Shown here piece after piece: positions 7,889 through 18,094 of a stretch of DNA of 38,184 nt; position 1 is the stretch's first letter; the number at the start of each line of letters is the position of its first letter. Source of the stretch: Pseudorhodobacter ferrugineus DSM 5888 (GTDB lineage: Bacteria; Pseudomonadota; Alphaproteobacteria; Rhodobacterales; Rhodobacteraceae). The position numbers were made by a program, and so were the translations under genes. Location: positions 1 to 38,184 of the forward strand of contig NZ_ATVN01000026.1 of NCBI RefSeq assembly GCF_000420745.1, in the 5' to 3' direction. Under the pieces are notes generated by a model. That model did no database searches. It was given only the letters and a program-made list of their open reading frames with translations, and was not told where the DNA came from.

Positions 7889-9406
7889 TTACAGCGAGAA
7901 ATCGGTGAGGCCGGCAGCGGCAGTTAGTGCGCCAGAGCGGATGAGGGCGGTTGCGGCCTCTATATCAGGGGCGAGATAGCGGTCATCGGTGAGCGCGGGC
8001 GACACGGCGCGGAGGGTTTTGACCGCCGCCTGAAGGGGCCCAGAGGTTTGCAAAGGCGCGCGGAACCCGATGCCTTGGGCCGCGCACAGCGCCTCGACCC
8101 CCAAGATAACCGACAGGTTTTCGTTCATGCGGATCAGGCGGCGGGCCCCGTGGGCGGCCATGGACACGTGATCCTCTTGGTTGGCCGATGTCGGCGTGCT
8201 GTCGGTGGAACAGGGGTTGGCGAGGTGTTTGTTCTCACTCATCAAGGCCGCTGTTGTCACCTCGGCGATCATAAAGCCCGAGTTGAGGCCGGGTGCAGGT
8301 GTCAGGAAAGGCGGCAGGTCATGGCTAAGGGTCGGGTCCACCATCAGCGCCACGCGGCGTTGGGCGATAGCCCCGATTTCGGCCAAGGCCAATGCGATGA
8401 TATCTGCTGCAAAAGCAACGGGTTCGGCGTGGAAGTTACCACCGGAAATGATGCCTGCACTGACCACCAAAGGGTTATCTGTGACGGCGTTCGCCTCGGT
8501 TTCCAAGGTCGTCGCGGCAAAGCGGAGCAGGTCCACGGCGGCCCCCACCACTTGCGGCACGCAGCGGATGCAATAGGGATCCTGGACGCGGGTATCACCT
8601 TCGACATGGCTGTCACGGATGACCGAGCCTGCCATGATGGCGCGCAGGGCGGTGGCCACGTCGATCTGGCCACGGTGGCCGCGCAGGGTGTGGATTTCGG
8701 GTTGCAAGGGGGCGGTGGAGCCCATGATTGCATCGGTCGACATGGCGGCGGTGATCAGCGACCCTTGCGCATTGCGCCAACCGTCGAACAGGCCCACCAG
8801 AGCAAGGGCCGTGGAAAACTGGGTGCCGTTGATCAGGCCCAGCCCTTCCTTTGGGCCAAGGACAAGCGGCTTTAATCCCGCCGCATTCAGCGCGTCCATG
8901 CTGGGCATGCGGGTGCCATTATAGGTGGCTTCGCCCGCGCCGATCATGGTGGCGGTCATATGGGCCAAGGGGGCCAGATCGCCGGACGCGCCCACCGACC
9001 CTTGGGCCGGCACAACGGGGGTGACGCCGTGTTCCAACAGCGCCTCGATTTGCGCAATCACGTTCCAGCGCACGCCAGACGCACCGCGCCCCAAAGACAG
9101 CAGTTTCAGCGCCATCATCAGGCGGGTGGTGGGCGCATCCAGCGCCTCGCCCACGCCGCAGCAATGCGACAGGATCAGGTTGCGTTGCAAGGTGGCGGTG
9201 TCTTTGGCGGCGATTTTCACCGAGGCCAGTTTGCCAAAACCGGTGTTGACGCCGTAGACCGCATCGGTGCCAGCGGCGGCGGCGGCGACCTTTGCGCAGG
9301 CGCGGTCCACCCCAGCCCGCGCGTTGGGGTTCAACGTGGCGGCGGCCCCGCTGCGCCAGAGGGATTCGAGCTGTTCCAGCGTTGTTGTACCCGGTGTCAG
9401 TTGCAT
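7889..9406 (-). CDS. hutH: Histidine ammonia-lyase
   Basis: This 505-residue enzyme removes ammonia from L-histidine to give urocanate, the entry step of the hut pathway. The Ala-Ser-Gly that cyclises to the MIO electrophile is at 140-142 in [12 protein letters not shown], and the active-site Tyr is in YGVNTGFG (51-58). [19 protein letters not shown] and EDHVSMA are also conserved. Its start (ATGCAACTGA) overlaps the end of hutI by 10 bases, so the two are translationally coupled. Confidence 0.97.
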   Translation of the reverse strand: MQLTPGTTTLEQLESLWRSGAAATLNPNARAGVDRACAKVAAAAAGTDAVYGVNTGFGKLASVKIAAKDTATLQRNLILSHCCGVGEALDAPTTRLMMALKLLSLGRGASGVRWNVIAQIEALLEHGVTPVVPAQGSVGASGDLAPLAHMTATMIGAGEATYNGTRMPSMDALNAAGLKPLVLGPKEGLGLINGTQFSTALALVGLFDGWRNAQGSLITAAMSTDAIMGSTAPLQPEIHTLRGHRGQIDVATALRAIMAGSVIRDSHVEGDTRVQDPYCIRCVPQVVGAAVDLLRFAATTLETEANAVTDNPLVVSAGIISGGNFHAEPVAFAADIIALALAEIGAIAQRRVALMVDPTLSHDLPPFLTPAPGLNSGFMIAEVTTAALMSENKHLANPCSTDSTPTSANQEDHVSMAAHGARRLIRMNENLSVILGVEALCAAQGIGFRAPLQTSGPLQAAVKTLRAVSPALTDDRYLAPDIEAATALIRSGALTAAAGLTDFSL

Positions 9407-10602
9407 AGCATGCCCCCAAAGATCCGCCGATGTAGCGGGTTAAAGCCAAAGCGATAGGCAAGCTCGGCCGATGTTTCGACGTTCCAAATGGCAAGGTCCG
9501 CGCGCATGCCCGCGGCGATTGTGCCGGTATCTGTAAGGCCCAGCGCGCGGGCGGCATGGCGTGTGACGCCGTTCAACGCTTCCTCTGGCGTTAGGCGGAA
9601 CAGGGTGCAGCCCATGTTCATCGCCAGCAAAAGCGAGTTGAGCGGCGAGGAGCCTGGGTTGCAATCGGTGGCAAGCGCCATCGGCACGCCATGCGCGCGA
9701 AAGGCGGCCACGGGCGGCATTTGCGTTTCACGGATGGCATAATATGCCCCCGGCAGTAGAACGGCCACGGTGCCACTGGTCGCCAGCAGCTTGGCATCGG
9801 CATCGGTCGCGTATTCGACATGGTCCACCGACAGCGCGCCGTATTGGGCCGCAAGGGCCGTGCCACCCATGTGCGACAGTTGTTCGGCATGCAGTTTGAC
9901 CGGCAAACCCAGTTCGCGAGCCACATCAAAGACGCGCCCTATCTGATTGGTATCAAAGGCAATACCTTCACAGAACCCATCCACAGCATCGACCAGACCT
10001 TCGGCATGGGCGGCGCGCAAGGCGGGGATGCAAACATCGTCAATATAGGCATCGGCGCGCCCCTTGTACTCGGGCGGAACCGCATGGGCGGCAAGGAATG
10101 TGGTGCAAATACGCACGGGGCGCAGCTGCCCCAAGGCGCGGGCGGCGCGCAACATCCGCAGTTCGGTTTCCATATCCAGCCCGTAACCGGATTTGATTTC
10201 AACACAAGACACGCCTTCGCCAATCAGCGCATCCAGCCGCGGCAAGGCCTGCGCTATCAGATCACCCAGCGATGCCGCGCGGGTGGCCGTGACGGTAGAC
10301 ACGATGCCGCCCCCTGCGCGCGCGACCTCTTCATAGCTTGCGCCTTGCAAGCGCAGCTCGAATTCTCGGGCGCGGTGGCCGCCGTGGATGATATGGGTGT
10401 GGCAATCGATAAGGGCGGGTGTCAGCAAGCGGCCTTGCAGATCATGCTGCGGCCACGCGGTAAAGGCTGCGGGCAGATCGGCCTGCGGGCCCACCCAGAC
10501 CACGCCGCCCCCTTGCACAGCCACAGCCCCTTGCGCAATGACGCCTTGCATTGTGCCCGCCACAGCGCCGCCCGATATCACCAACCCCGCCCCGATTTCC
10601 AT
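9397..10602 (-). CDS. hutI: Imidazolonepropionase
   Basis: This 401-residue amidohydrolase opens 4-imidazolone-5-propionate to N-formimino-L-glutamate, the third step of histidine degradation. Metal-binding HTH (residues 68-70, in [12 protein letters not shown]), the substrate region [17 protein letters not shown] and [10 protein letters not shown] are present. The ATG at 10602 is chosen because AAAGGAATCAAG precedes it and the N-terminus fits the family; longer open frames run into the regulatory gap. It is the first gene of the hutIHU operon and diverges from hutF across an 84-bp control region. Confidence 0.95.
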   Translation of the reverse strand: MEIGAGLVISGGAVAGTMQGVIAQGAVAVQGGGVVWVGPQADLPAAFTAWPQHDLQGRLLTPALIDCHTHIIHGGHRAREFELRLQGASYEEVARAGGGIVSTVTATRAASLGDLIAQALPRLDALIGEGVSCVEIKSGYGLDMETELRMLRAARALGQLRPVRICTTFLAAHAVPPEYKGRADAYIDDVCIPALRAAHAEGLVDAVDGFCEGIAFDTNQIGRVFDVARELGLPVKLHAEQLSHMGGTALAAQYGALSVDHVEYATDADAKLLATSGTVAVLLPGAYYAIRETQMPPVAAFRAHGVPMALATDCNPGSSPLNSLLLAMNMGCTLFRLTPEEALNGVTRHAARALGLTDTGTIAAGMRADLAIWNVETSAELAYRFGFNPLHRRIFGGMLCN

Positions 10603-10625
10603 CTTGATTCCTTTTGCGTTTGGAT

Positions 10626-10645
10626 TATTATGTACATACATATTA
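10626..10645. promoter_or_regulatory. Probable HutC operator in the hutI-hutF gap
   Basis: A perfect 10-bp palindrome TATGTACATA (10629-10638) lies in AT-rich sequence between the divergent hutI and hutF. Known HutC sites in Pseudomonas centre on TGTATATACA, and GntR/HutC proteins bind such TGTAxxTACA-like palindromes. The hutC gene is the last gene of the divergent transcript, so both operons could be repressed from one site and induced by urocanate. Binding is inferred. Confidence 0.55.
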
Positions 10646-10686
10646 AATCTGTCAACGTGGGCAGAGGCAGAAAAAGGGGTCAGCAA

Positions 10687-12045
10687 ATGACGGTACTTTG
10701 GGCAGAGCAGGCGTTGCTGGCAAATGGCTGGGCGCAGGATGTGGCGATCACGTTGCACGGCGACCGGATTGCCAGCATCACACCCGACGCCCCGCCCCAA
10801 GGCCAGCGGGTCGGCATCTTGCTGCCCGCGCCGACCAACCTGCATTCCCATGCGTTCCAACGCGCGATGGCAGGGCTGACCGAACGGCGCGGCCCCGACC
10901 CGCGCGACAGTTTCTGGACATGGCGGCAATTAATGTACCGCTTTCTGGACCGGCTGACCCCTGATGATGTGCAGGCCATTGCAGCCTTTGTGCAAATGGA
11001 AATGGCGCAAGCGGGCTATGCCGCGGTGGCCGAATTTCACTATCTGCATCATGCGGCAGATGGCCTGCCCCATGCCAATCTGGCCGAAATGGCGGAACGG
11101 GTTGCGGCGGCCGCGGATCAGACGGGGTTGGGGCTGACGCTGCTGCCGGTGCTGTATGAATTTGGCGGCTGTGACGGGCGGCCTTTGGGTGCAGGCCAAA
11201 ACCGCTTTGGCAATACGCCCGACAGGTTTGCCCGTTTGATGGACGGGGCGGCGGCGGCCTTGCGGGGGCTGCCCGCCGATACCGTGCTGGGCGTCGCGCC
11301 GCATTCCTTGCGCGCGGTATCTGTGGACAGCTTGGCCTTTATGGCCCAACTGCGCCCCGATGCGCCAATCCACATGCATCTGGCCGAACAAATGGCCGAG
11401 GTTGACGAGGTTCTGGCCCATCGCGGCGCGCGGCCCGTGGAATGGTTGCTCGATAATGCGCAAGTTGATGCCCGCTGGTGCCTGATCCATTGCACACAGA
11501 TGTTGCCGCATGAAACCAAAGGTTTGGCAATGTCCGGCGCGGTGGCAGGCCTGTGCCCGATCACTGAATCCTCGCTGGGTGACGGGATTTTCGATGGGGT
11601 GGCCTATACCGCCCAGGGCGGACGTTGGGGCATAGGGTCTGACAGCAATATCCGTATTTCACTGGCCGAGGAGCTGCGCACGCTCGACTATTCCCAGCGC
11701 CTGCGGGATCGGTCGCGCGCAGCACTGGCCACAGCCGATAAATCGACAGGGCGCGTGCTGTTGGAAGGGGCGACACAAGGCGGCGCGCAAGCGGCGGGGC
11801 GTGATGCGGGGATGATTGCGGTGGGCAAACTGGCCGATCTGGTCGCCTTGAACAGCGCAGGCCCCGATATGGCGGGGCATCGCGGCGATACCGCGCTGGA
11901 TGCGTATATCTTTGCAGGCGACGACAGGATGGTCAGCGATCTGTGGTCGGCGGGGCGGCATTTGGTGACTGGCGGGCGGCATTTTGCGGCTGATGCGATT
12001 ACGGCGGCCTATCTGGCCACCATCACCAAACTGCGCGCCCAATGA
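10687..12045 (+). CDS. hutF: Formimidoylglutamate deiminase
   Basis: This 452-residue amidohydrolase converts N-formimino-L-glutamate to N-formyl-L-glutamate and ammonia, the five-step branch of the hut pathway. Metal ligands are visible in [10 protein letters not shown] (H53, H55), [14 protein letters not shown] and [15 protein letters not shown]. The start ATG 10687 has AAAAGGGG a few bases upstream. The next enzyme, N-formylglutamate deformylase (hutG), is not in the window, so it must lie elsewhere or be lost. The stop overlaps the hutC start by 4 bases (ATGA). Confidence 0.95.
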   Translation: MTVLWAEQALLANGWAQDVAITLHGDRIASITPDAPPQGQRVGILLPAPTNLHSHAFQRAMAGLTERRGPDPRDSFWTWRQLMYRFLDRLTPDDVQAIAAFVQMEMAQAGYAAVAEFHYLHHAADGLPHANLAEMAERVAAAADQTGLGLTLLPVLYEFGGCDGRPLGAGQNRFGNTPDRFARLMDGAAAALRGLPADTVLGVAPHSLRAVSVDSLAFMAQLRPDAPIHMHLAEQMAEVDEVLAHRGARPVEWLLDNAQVDARWCLIHCTQMLPHETKGLAMSGAVAGLCPITESSLGDGIFDGVAYTAQGGRWGIGSDSNIRISLAEELRTLDYSQRLRDRSRAALATADKSTGRVLLEGATQGGAQAAGRDAGMIAVGKLADLVALNSAGPDMAGHRGDTALDAYIFAGDDRMVSDLWSAGRHLVTGGRHFAADAITAAYLATITKLRAQ

Positions 12046-12734
12046 CGGCCATCACGTGGCAATCGGTACAGGCCGAGGCGCTGCGCCGCATCCGCACTCG
12101 CGAATGGCCGCCCGGCGGGCAAATCCCGCATGAAGCAGACCTTGCCGAAGAGTTGGGCTGTGCGCGGGCCACCGTAAACCGCGCCTTGCGGGATTTGGCC
12201 GAATCAGGCCTGCTGGAACGCCGCCGCAAGGCGGGTACGCGTGTGCCGCTGAACCCCGTGCGCAAGGCGACGCTGGAAATTCCGATCATCCGGCTGGACG
12301 TTGAGGCGCGGGGGCAGGCCTATGGCTACCGCCTGCTGGCGCGCGAAACGACCCTGCCCCCGCCGGACGTCTGCGCCACGTTAAAGCTGCAAGCCAAAAC
12401 ACCCCTCATCCGCATCCTTGCGCTGCATCTGGCTGATAACACGCCCTTTTGCCTTGAGGATCGCTGGATCAATCCGCTGGCCGTGCCAGAAATTGTAAGT
12501 GCAGACCTGACCACGATCAGCGCGAATGAATGGCTGGTGCAGAACGCCGCCTTTTCACGCGGGGATTTCGCCTTTGGCGCAACCCTTGCCACCGACACCA
12601 CCGCCCTACGTCTGAGCTGCCCGCAAGGGGCTCCCCTGTTCACCGTCGACCGCACAACATGGGCCGCCGCCTTGCCCATCACTGCCGTGCGCCTGTCCTA
12701 CGCCCCCGGCTACCAGATGCGCGCGGAAATCTGA
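12042..12734 (+). CDS. hutC: Histidine utilization repressor, GntR/HutC family
   Basis: The 230-residue protein has an N-terminal winged helix (IPHEADLAEELGCARATVNRALRDLAESGLLERRRKAGTRV, about 28-68) and a C-terminal UTRA ligand-binding domain (PLIRILALHLADNTPFCLEDRWINP). Family members repress hut genes and are released by urocanate. It is translationally coupled to hutF through an ATGA overlap, so it would regulate its own transcript. It ends 28 bp before the convergent LysR gene. Confidence 0.92.
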   Translation: MTAITWQSVQAEALRRIRTREWPPGGQIPHEADLAEELGCARATVNRALRDLAESGLLERRRKAGTRVPLNPVRKATLEIPIIRLDVEARGQAYGYRLLARETTLPPPDVCATLKLQAKTPLIRILALHLADNTPFCLEDRWINPLAVPEIVSADLTTISANEWLVQNAAFSRGDFAFGATLATDTTALRLSCPQGAPLFTVDRTTWAAALPITAVRLSYAPGYQMRAEI

Positions 12735-12762
12735 CCCCGCCATTTCATCTTTGCACAAATAC

Positions 12763-13626
12763 TCATTGCCTAGCCACCGCCCCATAGCCCGCCTGTAAGG
12801 CAGACCGCAAGGCATCGGCCAAATCACCCTTGGCCTGCCCGCTGTCATAAAGACAAATGTAGGAATGCCCCAAATCGGGCAACCCCGCCTGCGCACCTAT
12901 AGCCACACAGCCTGCCGCCACTTGCCCCTCAATCCGCACCGACACGCCAAGCCCTGCGGCGACCGTCGCCTCGACCACGGTTTCGCTGTCACCGTCAAAG
13001 GCGTTTTCCCACGGAATACCCGCCGCATCCAAGGCCGCATGCGCGACGGGGCGGAAAAAGCAGGTTTCTTTGAACGCCAACCGCAAGGGCCGGTCGCGGG
13101 CCGCGCGCAGATCGGGCGACCCGATCCAAACCAGCGGGCGTTTGGACAGCACCTCTACCCCTTCGGGCGCGGGAAATTCCGTGGTCAGGATCATGTCAAA
13201 TTCGCCCGCGGCATAGCCCTCTTTCAAGGTCCGGCTGTAAGATGACACCAGATTGATCCGCATTTTCGGATAGCCAATCGACAGATCGCGCAGAATGGTC
13301 GGGATTTGCGGGGCGACAATATCGTAAGGCACGCCTAGCCGCAGTTCAGCGTCAAAGGTTTCGGGCGCCAGCCGCATCAGCACCTCGTCATTCAACAGCA
13401 TGATGCGGCGCGCGTAGGATATCAGCTTTTCGCCTTCGGGCGATGGCACCATCTTGCGCGCGGCACGGATGAACAGCTGCACGCCCAACGCCTCCTCAAG
13501 CCGCCGTATTTGCATGGAAACGGCCGATTGGGTCAGGTTCAAAATACCTGCCGCGCGGGTCACGCCGCCGCTATCGGCCACCGCCAGAACGGCGCGCAGT
13601 GCAGATGTATCAAGGTTTCGCGACAT
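12763..13626 (-). CDS. LysR-family transcriptional regulator
   Basis: The 287-residue protein has the N-terminal helix-turn-helix LRAVLAVADSGGVTRAAGILNLTQSAVSMQIRRLEEALGVQLF (about 7-49) and a periplasmic-binding-like effector domain from about residue 90. The ATG at 13626 is chosen because MSRNLDTSAL begins the family alignment; the longer open frame (from 13659) adds 11 unlikely residues. No clear ribosome site is visible. It is convergent with hutC and faces away from the BAX-inhibitor gene, so its target cannot be read from context. Confidence 0.88.
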   Translation of the reverse strand: MSRNLDTSALRAVLAVADSGGVTRAAGILNLTQSAVSMQIRRLEEALGVQLFIRAARKMVPSPEGEKLISYARRIMLLNDEVLMRLAPETFDAELRLGVPYDIVAPQIPTILRDLSIGYPKMRINLVSSYSRTLKEGYAAGEFDMILTTEFPAPEGVEVLSKRPLVWIGSPDLRAARDRPLRLAFKETCFFRPVAHAALDAAGIPWENAFDGDSETVVEATVAAGLGVSVRIEGQVAAGCVAIGAQAGLPDLGHSYICLYDSGQAKGDLADALRSALQAGYGAVARQ

Positions 13627-13820
13627 ATAAGCATCCGTGAGGTAAAGGCACAACACCATTCCAAACCATGATGCCTGTGGCGCCCCGCAGGATCAAGGCC
13701 CGCACGCGCGCGGCATTCGTTCTTTTTGCCCGAACGCGGCCTTAGACCGTTGCAACCCAAAGGAATTGTACCCAATCGAAAAATCTTATGCCGGAAAATC
13801 GGATTTACTGACCAAAACAC

Positions 13821-13849
13821 TTGATATTGCGGCCCCCTCCCCCAATATT
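13821..13849 (+). promoter_or_regulatory. Candidate sigma-70 promoter of the BAX-inhibitor-like gene
   Basis: TTGATA (13821-13826) and AATATT (13844-13849) are separated by 17 bp, about 60 bp before the start codon. The rest of the 284-bp gap (13627-13910) shows nothing recognisable. Confidence 0.4.
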
Positions 13850-13910
13850 CCATGGTAGTCGGGTTCGAACGATAAAAACCCACCCGACAAGAGTTTTAAC
13901 GGAGGCTTTA

Positions 13911-14690
13911 ATGGCTGAGTATCAAACCATCAATTCGGTCGGCGCAGGCACCCGTAGCGCGCAGATCGACGCGGGGCTTCGCGCCCATATGAATAAGGTC
14001 TATGGCCTGATGTCGGTTGGCATGTTGCTGACGGGCGCTGCGGCTTGGGCAATTTCGGGGCTTGCGACCACTGTTGATCCGGCGCTGGCCACAGTCCAGC
14101 TGGGCAATGGCACAATGCTGACTAGCCTTGGCCAGACGCTGTATATGTCGCCGCTGAAGTGGGTGGTGATGTTTGCGCCATTGGTTATGGTCTTTGCGTT
14201 CAGCGCCGCGATCAACCGTCTGTCCTATAGCGGCGCGCAGCTGTTCTTTTACGGCTATGCCGCGCTGATGGGTCTGTCGATTTCGTCGATCTTCCTTGTC
14301 TATACCGGCGCGTCGATTGCACAGACCTTCCTGATCACCTCGATCGCCTTTGCGGGTCTGTCGCTCTATGGCTACACCACCAAAAAAGATCTGTCGGGCA
14401 TGGGCACCTTCCTGATGATGGGTCTGATTGGCCTGTTCGTCGCGATGATTGTGAACCTGTTCCTCGCCTCATCGGCGCTGGCCTTTGCGATTTCGACCAT
14501 CGGTGTGCTGATCTTTGCGGGTCTTACCGCCTATGACACACAGTCAATCAAGAACGAATATATCCAGCACGCACAGCATGCCGATCAGGCATGGTTGGGC
14601 AAGTCGGCGATCATGGGTGCGCTGCGCCTGTACCTCGACTTCATCAACATGTTCATGTTCCTGCTGTCGTTCCTGGGCAACCGCGAATAA
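13911..14690 (+). CDS. BAX inhibitor-1 / YccA family membrane protein
   Basis: This 259-residue protein has seven hydrophobic segments and the family motifs near its C-terminus (FAGLTAYDTQSIKNEY, residues about 200-215, and GALRLYLDFINMFMFLLSFLG). Bacterial TMBIM-type relatives act as pH-sensitive calcium leak channels or interact with the membrane protease FtsH; the exact role here is unknown. ATG 13911 is preceded by ACGGAGG. It is monocistronic, closed by a strong terminator. Confidence 0.92.
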   Translation: MAEYQTINSVGAGTRSAQIDAGLRAHMNKVYGLMSVGMLLTGAAAWAISGLATTVDPALATVQLGNGTMLTSLGQTLYMSPLKWVVMFAPLVMVFAFSAAINRLSYSGAQLFFYGYAALMGLSISSIFLVYTGASIAQTFLITSIAFAGLSLYGYTTKKDLSGMGTFLMMGLIGLFVAMIVNLFLASSALAFAISTIGVLIFAGLTAYDTQSIKNEYIQHAQHADQAWLGKSAIMGALRLYLDFINMFMFLLSFLGNRE

Positions 14691-14713
14691 GCCACCCAGG
14701 TTTTTTAAACGTC

Positions 14714-14747
14714 AAAGGCCGAGGTAATGCCTCGGCCTTTTTCTTTT
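14714..14747 (+). terminator. Intrinsic terminator after the BAX-inhibitor-like gene
   Basis: AAAGGCCGAGG (14714-14724) pairs with CCTCGGCCTTT (14730-14740) around a 5-nt loop and is followed by TTCTTTT. Confidence 0.9.
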
Positions 14748-14778
14748 GGTCAGCACTTGCTACCGGCTCTGCATGCAT

Positions 14779-14806
14779 AAAAAAAAGCCGCCCCCTAAGG
14801 TGCGGC
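14779..14806 (-). terminator. Intrinsic terminator of rpmG
   Basis: On the minus strand GCCGCACC pairs with GGGGGCGGC around TTAG, then a run of eight T. It lies 26 bp downstream of the rpmG stop. Confidence 0.88.
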
Positions 14807-14832
14807 CTATTTGTCTTAGGGTCTGGCAGATC

Positions 14833-15000
14833 TTACTTGATCTTGCCTTCCTTATACTCAACATGCTCGCGCTTAACCGGATCGTACTTACGTACAACCA
14901 TCTTTTCGGTCATCGTGCGGGCGTTCTTTTTGGTCACATAAAAGTGCCCAGTGCCCGCAGTCGAGTTCAGGCGGATTTTGATTGTCGCCGGCTTCGCCAT
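14833..15000 (-). CDS. rpmG: 50S ribosomal protein L33
   Basis: The 55-residue product reads [20 protein letters not shown], then [20 protein letters not shown] and [15 protein letters not shown], the standard L33 sequence of the cysteine-free (zinc-independent) type. It is a small protein of the large ribosomal subunit near the E site. AGGAGAAATACT precedes the ATG. It stands alone with its own terminator. Confidence 0.97.
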   Translation of the reverse strand: MAKPATIKIRLNSTAGTGHFYVTKKNARTMTEKMVVRKYDPVKREHVEYKEGKIK

Positions 15001-15178
15001 AGTATTTCTCCTGCGTGCGAGGGAAAACGTATTTTCCCCGCGAAATTCTCTTGAACCGCGCTTATGCCCATGTCAGCCGCCCGAGTCAACTTGATATTCC
15101 CAAATTTGTCTGAACTTTTCGCAGAAACCGCCATGGCGGCAGTTGGCCCCTTAACGGTCTGTTACAGGATGGTAATTC

Positions 15179-16681
15179 GTGCATTTCGGTATTGATTTAG
15201 GGACCACAAATTCACTTATCGCGGTGTTTAGGGACGGTGCGCCGAAACTGATTCCCAATACGCTTGGGTCGGTGCTGACCCCGTCAGTCGTCGCCATCAA
15301 AGACGGCCGGCTGGTTGTGGGCGATACGGCGCGCGATGGGCACGGAACGGCGGTACAAGCTGGGGCGCGAAGACTTTGGCGGGGCGGATTGCGGCGCGAA
15401 ATGTCACCCGCCGTATCAATGAACCCACCACCGCCGCCGCCCTTGCCTACGGGCTGCATGACCGCGAGGCGGACGGGTCCATTCTGGTGTTCGACTTGGG
15501 CGGCGGCACCTTTGACGTGTCGATTCTGGACCTGTTCGACGGGGTGATGGAGGTCAAGGCCAGCGCCGGTGATGCCTTCCTTGGCGGTGAGGATTTTACC
15601 GACACTCTGGCGCGCTATATCGCCACGCAATCGGGGTTGGATGTGAATGACGCAGCCCTGCGCCCCGGTCTTTTGACGCTGGCCGAACGCGCCAAGCGCG
15701 GCTTGTCGCAGGATATGCAGGTGGTGCTCGAGGCCGATTTGCAAGGGCATAAGGTGGCGCTGACCATCACCCGCGACAGGTTTGACGACCTGACAGGGCA
15801 GTTGATGACCCGCCTGTCGGCGCCATTGGACCGCGCCTTGAATGACGCCAAGATGACGCCGGAAAAGACTGGCAAAGTGGTGCTGGTTGGGTGAGGCCAC
15901 GCGCATGGCCGCCGTGCGCGCCTTCGCCAGACGCAAGCTGCGCCAGTTTCCGATGATGGGGTTGGACCCTGATCATGTGGTCGCTTTGGGTGCGGCTGTG
16001 CAGGCGGCATTGGTGGCCGAAGATGCAGCGCTGGATGATGTGGTGATGACCGATGTATCGGCCTTTACCCTTGGGGTCGAAACCGCGCATCAGGTTGGGC
16101 AGCATTTTCGCCCAGGGTATTTCGCACCGCTGATTGAACGCAATTCCATTATCCCGACGTCGCGCGAACAAAACTTTGCCGTGGTGACTTTGGGCCAAGA
16201 GGAACTGCGCTTTGCGATTTATCAAGGCGAGTCGCCGTTGATCATGAACAACCTCTATCTGGGCGAGGTAAAGGTACGGGTGCCGCGCAATATGGCCCGT
16301 GCCGAATCTGCCACCGTGCGGTTTACCTATGATGTGTCGGGCTTGCTCGAGGTGGATGTGACCGTCGATAGCACGGGCAAAAAGGCGCATCGGGTGATTG
16401 ACCAGCTGGCGGGCGAAATGTCGGACAGTGATATCAAGGCCGTGCTGGCCAAGATGTCCAAGGTAAAGGTGCACCCGCGCGATGATGCCGCAAACCTGCA
16501 TCTGCGCGCGCGGCTTGAGGCAGCCTATGCGATGGCGCGGGCCGACGGGCGGCAATGGGTGACACAAATGCTGGTCGATTTTGACACGGCAATCGACGCG
16601 CAGGATAAACAGGCGCTAGAGGCTATGCGCAAACGGATGCATCAAGCGATTGACGACTTCGAGGCCCATCATGTCACCTGA
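15179..16681 (+). pseudogene. Hsp70 (DnaK/HscC-like) chaperone, broken by deletions and frameshifts
   Basis: The GTG-started N-terminus FGIDLGTTNSLIAVFRDGAPK is the Hsp70 phosphate-1 motif. After TARDG, fragments of the next region appear in other frames (GTERRYKLGREDFGG), then RRINEPTTAAALAYGL and FDLGGGTFDVSILD (phosphate-2). About 65 residues of the ATPase domain are missing between 15331 and 15414. A second frameshift lies at 15890, where a GG appears lost in the GGEATRM motif. The rest (DPDHVVALGAAVQAAL, substrate domain) is open to 16681. HscC-type chaperones are ATP-driven and work with a dedicated J protein; the following overlapping gene looks like such a partner. No intact product can be made. 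Confidence 0.85.
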
Positions 16682-17663
16682 GGGCAAGTGGCCGTGGTCG
16701 GTTTTGGGGCTGGACGCCATGCCAAGCGATGCCAAAGACATCCGCCGCGCCTATGCCCGCGCGTTAAAGCAGATTGACCAAGCGACAGATATTGAAGGGT
16801 TTTCCAAGCTGCGGGCGACTTATGAAAACGCCATCGCGCTGCGCGAAGGGCGCACGGCGCGCAATGACCACACACGGGCCCGCAAGGCCGAGGCCAAGGT
16901 GGTGCAAAAGGCGGCTGACGCACAAGAGACGGAGAGTGCCGCAATTCAGCCCCCCTCCCCCCTGCCCAGCTTTGAACCACCTGCCCCACCGCAGCCCACG
17001 CCCGAGGAACTGGCCGCAACCGCCCGCGCGCAAGAGCTGGAAACCTTACTGACCTTCCTTGCCACCGATACGATTGTCATGTCGGGGGGCGCGCGGATCA
17101 ATCAGGCCTTGGACAATCCACTTTCACGCGACCCTGACCATGCGGATGCAATCCCTTTTGCCATTGTGCAGGTCATCCGCAGCCGGTTTCGCCAAAGCAG
17201 CGAAGAGGCCGTCTTGTCGCCCCAGATTGACCGGGACACCATGCTGCGGCTGAATGATACCTATGGCTGGCTGTCCGATTTCGGCGCGTTCCGGCGGGAT
17301 TTCTGGAACAATACCAACCTGCTGGACGCAATGGCGACCCGCGCCTATGGGTCGATCCGTGTTGCGACCCCGCCGCCGCTGCCGCCCAAAACAAAGGCCG
17401 GTCGCGCATGGCTTTGGGCCAAGACCCATGCGACCCTGCTGACCGTTTGCTATATCGGGGTGATCGTTGCAGCCAGTGCTGTCGCCGATGATGGCCCCGC
17501 TGGCAGCTTGGTCTTTAACGTCTTGATCTGGGTGATTGTTTTGCCAATCGCACTGGCCGTTCCGGCCACGATCTTCATCGTCTTGAACGGCGCATTTAAC
17601 CTGCTGCGCGGCGTTTGGGGGCGCAGCCTTTGGCTTCGCTCTCGGTTTGGACCAAAGAAATAG
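16671..17663 (+). CDS. J-domain-like membrane protein, probable partner of the broken Hsp70
   Basis: The 330-residue protein starts WPWSVLGLDAMPSDAKDIRRAYARALKQIDQATDIEGFSKLRATYENAIALR (about 6-58), which has the helix pattern of a J domain, but the HPD tripeptide needed to stimulate Hsp70 is absent. A Pro-rich linker (about 95-112), a globular segment and two transmembrane helices near the C-terminus follow (LLTVCYIGVIVAASAV and VFNVLIWVIVLPIALAVPA). Its ATG overlaps the Hsp70 frame by 11 bases, which argues for a former chaperone/co-chaperone operon. With the Hsp70 broken it may be on its way out. Confidence 0.75.
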   Translation: MSPEGKWPWSVLGLDAMPSDAKDIRRAYARALKQIDQATDIEGFSKLRATYENAIALREGRTARNDHTRARKAEAKVVQKAADAQETESAAIQPPSPLPSFEPPAPPQPTPEELAATARAQELETLLTFLATDTIVMSGGARINQALDNPLSRDPDHADAIPFAIVQVIRSRFRQSSEEAVLSPQIDRDTMLRLNDTYGWLSDFGAFRRDFWNNTNLLDAMATRAYGSIRVATPPPLPPKTKAGRAWLWAKTHATLLTVCYIGVIVAASAVADDGPAGSLVFNVLIWVIVLPIALAVPATIFIVLNGAFNLLRGVWGRSLWLRSRFGPKK

Positions 17664-17680
17664 GGGCAAAGCCATATATT

Positions 17681-18084
17681 GCGCGGATGGCCTGTAAGCC
17701 GGATTTTGTTCCAGACGTTTCCGTCCTTCGATGACCATTCCTCTGGGCCCGCCATTGCTGACGCGCTCTAGCTGCCAACCCGGACCTCTGGGCTGAGGCA
17801 TCCCTGCATGTGCCCGAAAGCGCCTGCACGAGGTCCCTATTCGGCATTGCTCCGGGTGGGGCTTGCCATGCCAGCCGTGTTGCCACGCCTGCGGTGGGCC
17901 TTACCCCACCGTTTCACCATTCCCCTGACATGCAGGGGTGTCTCTTCTCTGTGGCGCTTTCCCTTGGGTTACCCCAGCCGGGCGTTACCCGGCACCCTTG
18001 CCTTATGGAGTCCGGACTTTCCTCGCATCTGGCGGTTTCCCTTACGGGACTACGCCAAACACGCGATCATCCGGCCATCCGCGC
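17681..18084 (-). ncRNA. rnpB: RNase P RNA (bacterial class A)
   Basis: On the minus strand the conserved GAGGAAAGTCCGGACTCC lies near the 5' end (around 18015-18030), followed by GGCAAGGGTGCCGGGTAACG and a 3' part with AAATCCGGCTTACAGGCC. The ends GCGCGGATGGCC (5', 18084-18073) and GGCCATCCGCGC (3', 17692-17681) pair as helix P1, which sets the boundaries. It is the catalytic RNA that trims tRNA 5' leaders. Open frames across it on both strands are not genes. Its 5' end lies only 11 bp after the amidase stop, so its promoter must lie inside that gene. Confidence 0.95.
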
Positions 18085-18094
18085 GAGGAGTGGC

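Noticed and set aside
5562-10500. Long plus-strand frames opposite hutU, hutH and hutI
   Set aside because: They are high-GC shadows of intact, well conserved genes on the minus strand.
15179-16681. Sequencing error as the cause of the broken Hsp70
   Set aside because: The frameshift at 15890 alone could be an error, but the loss of about 65 residues before 15414 could not.
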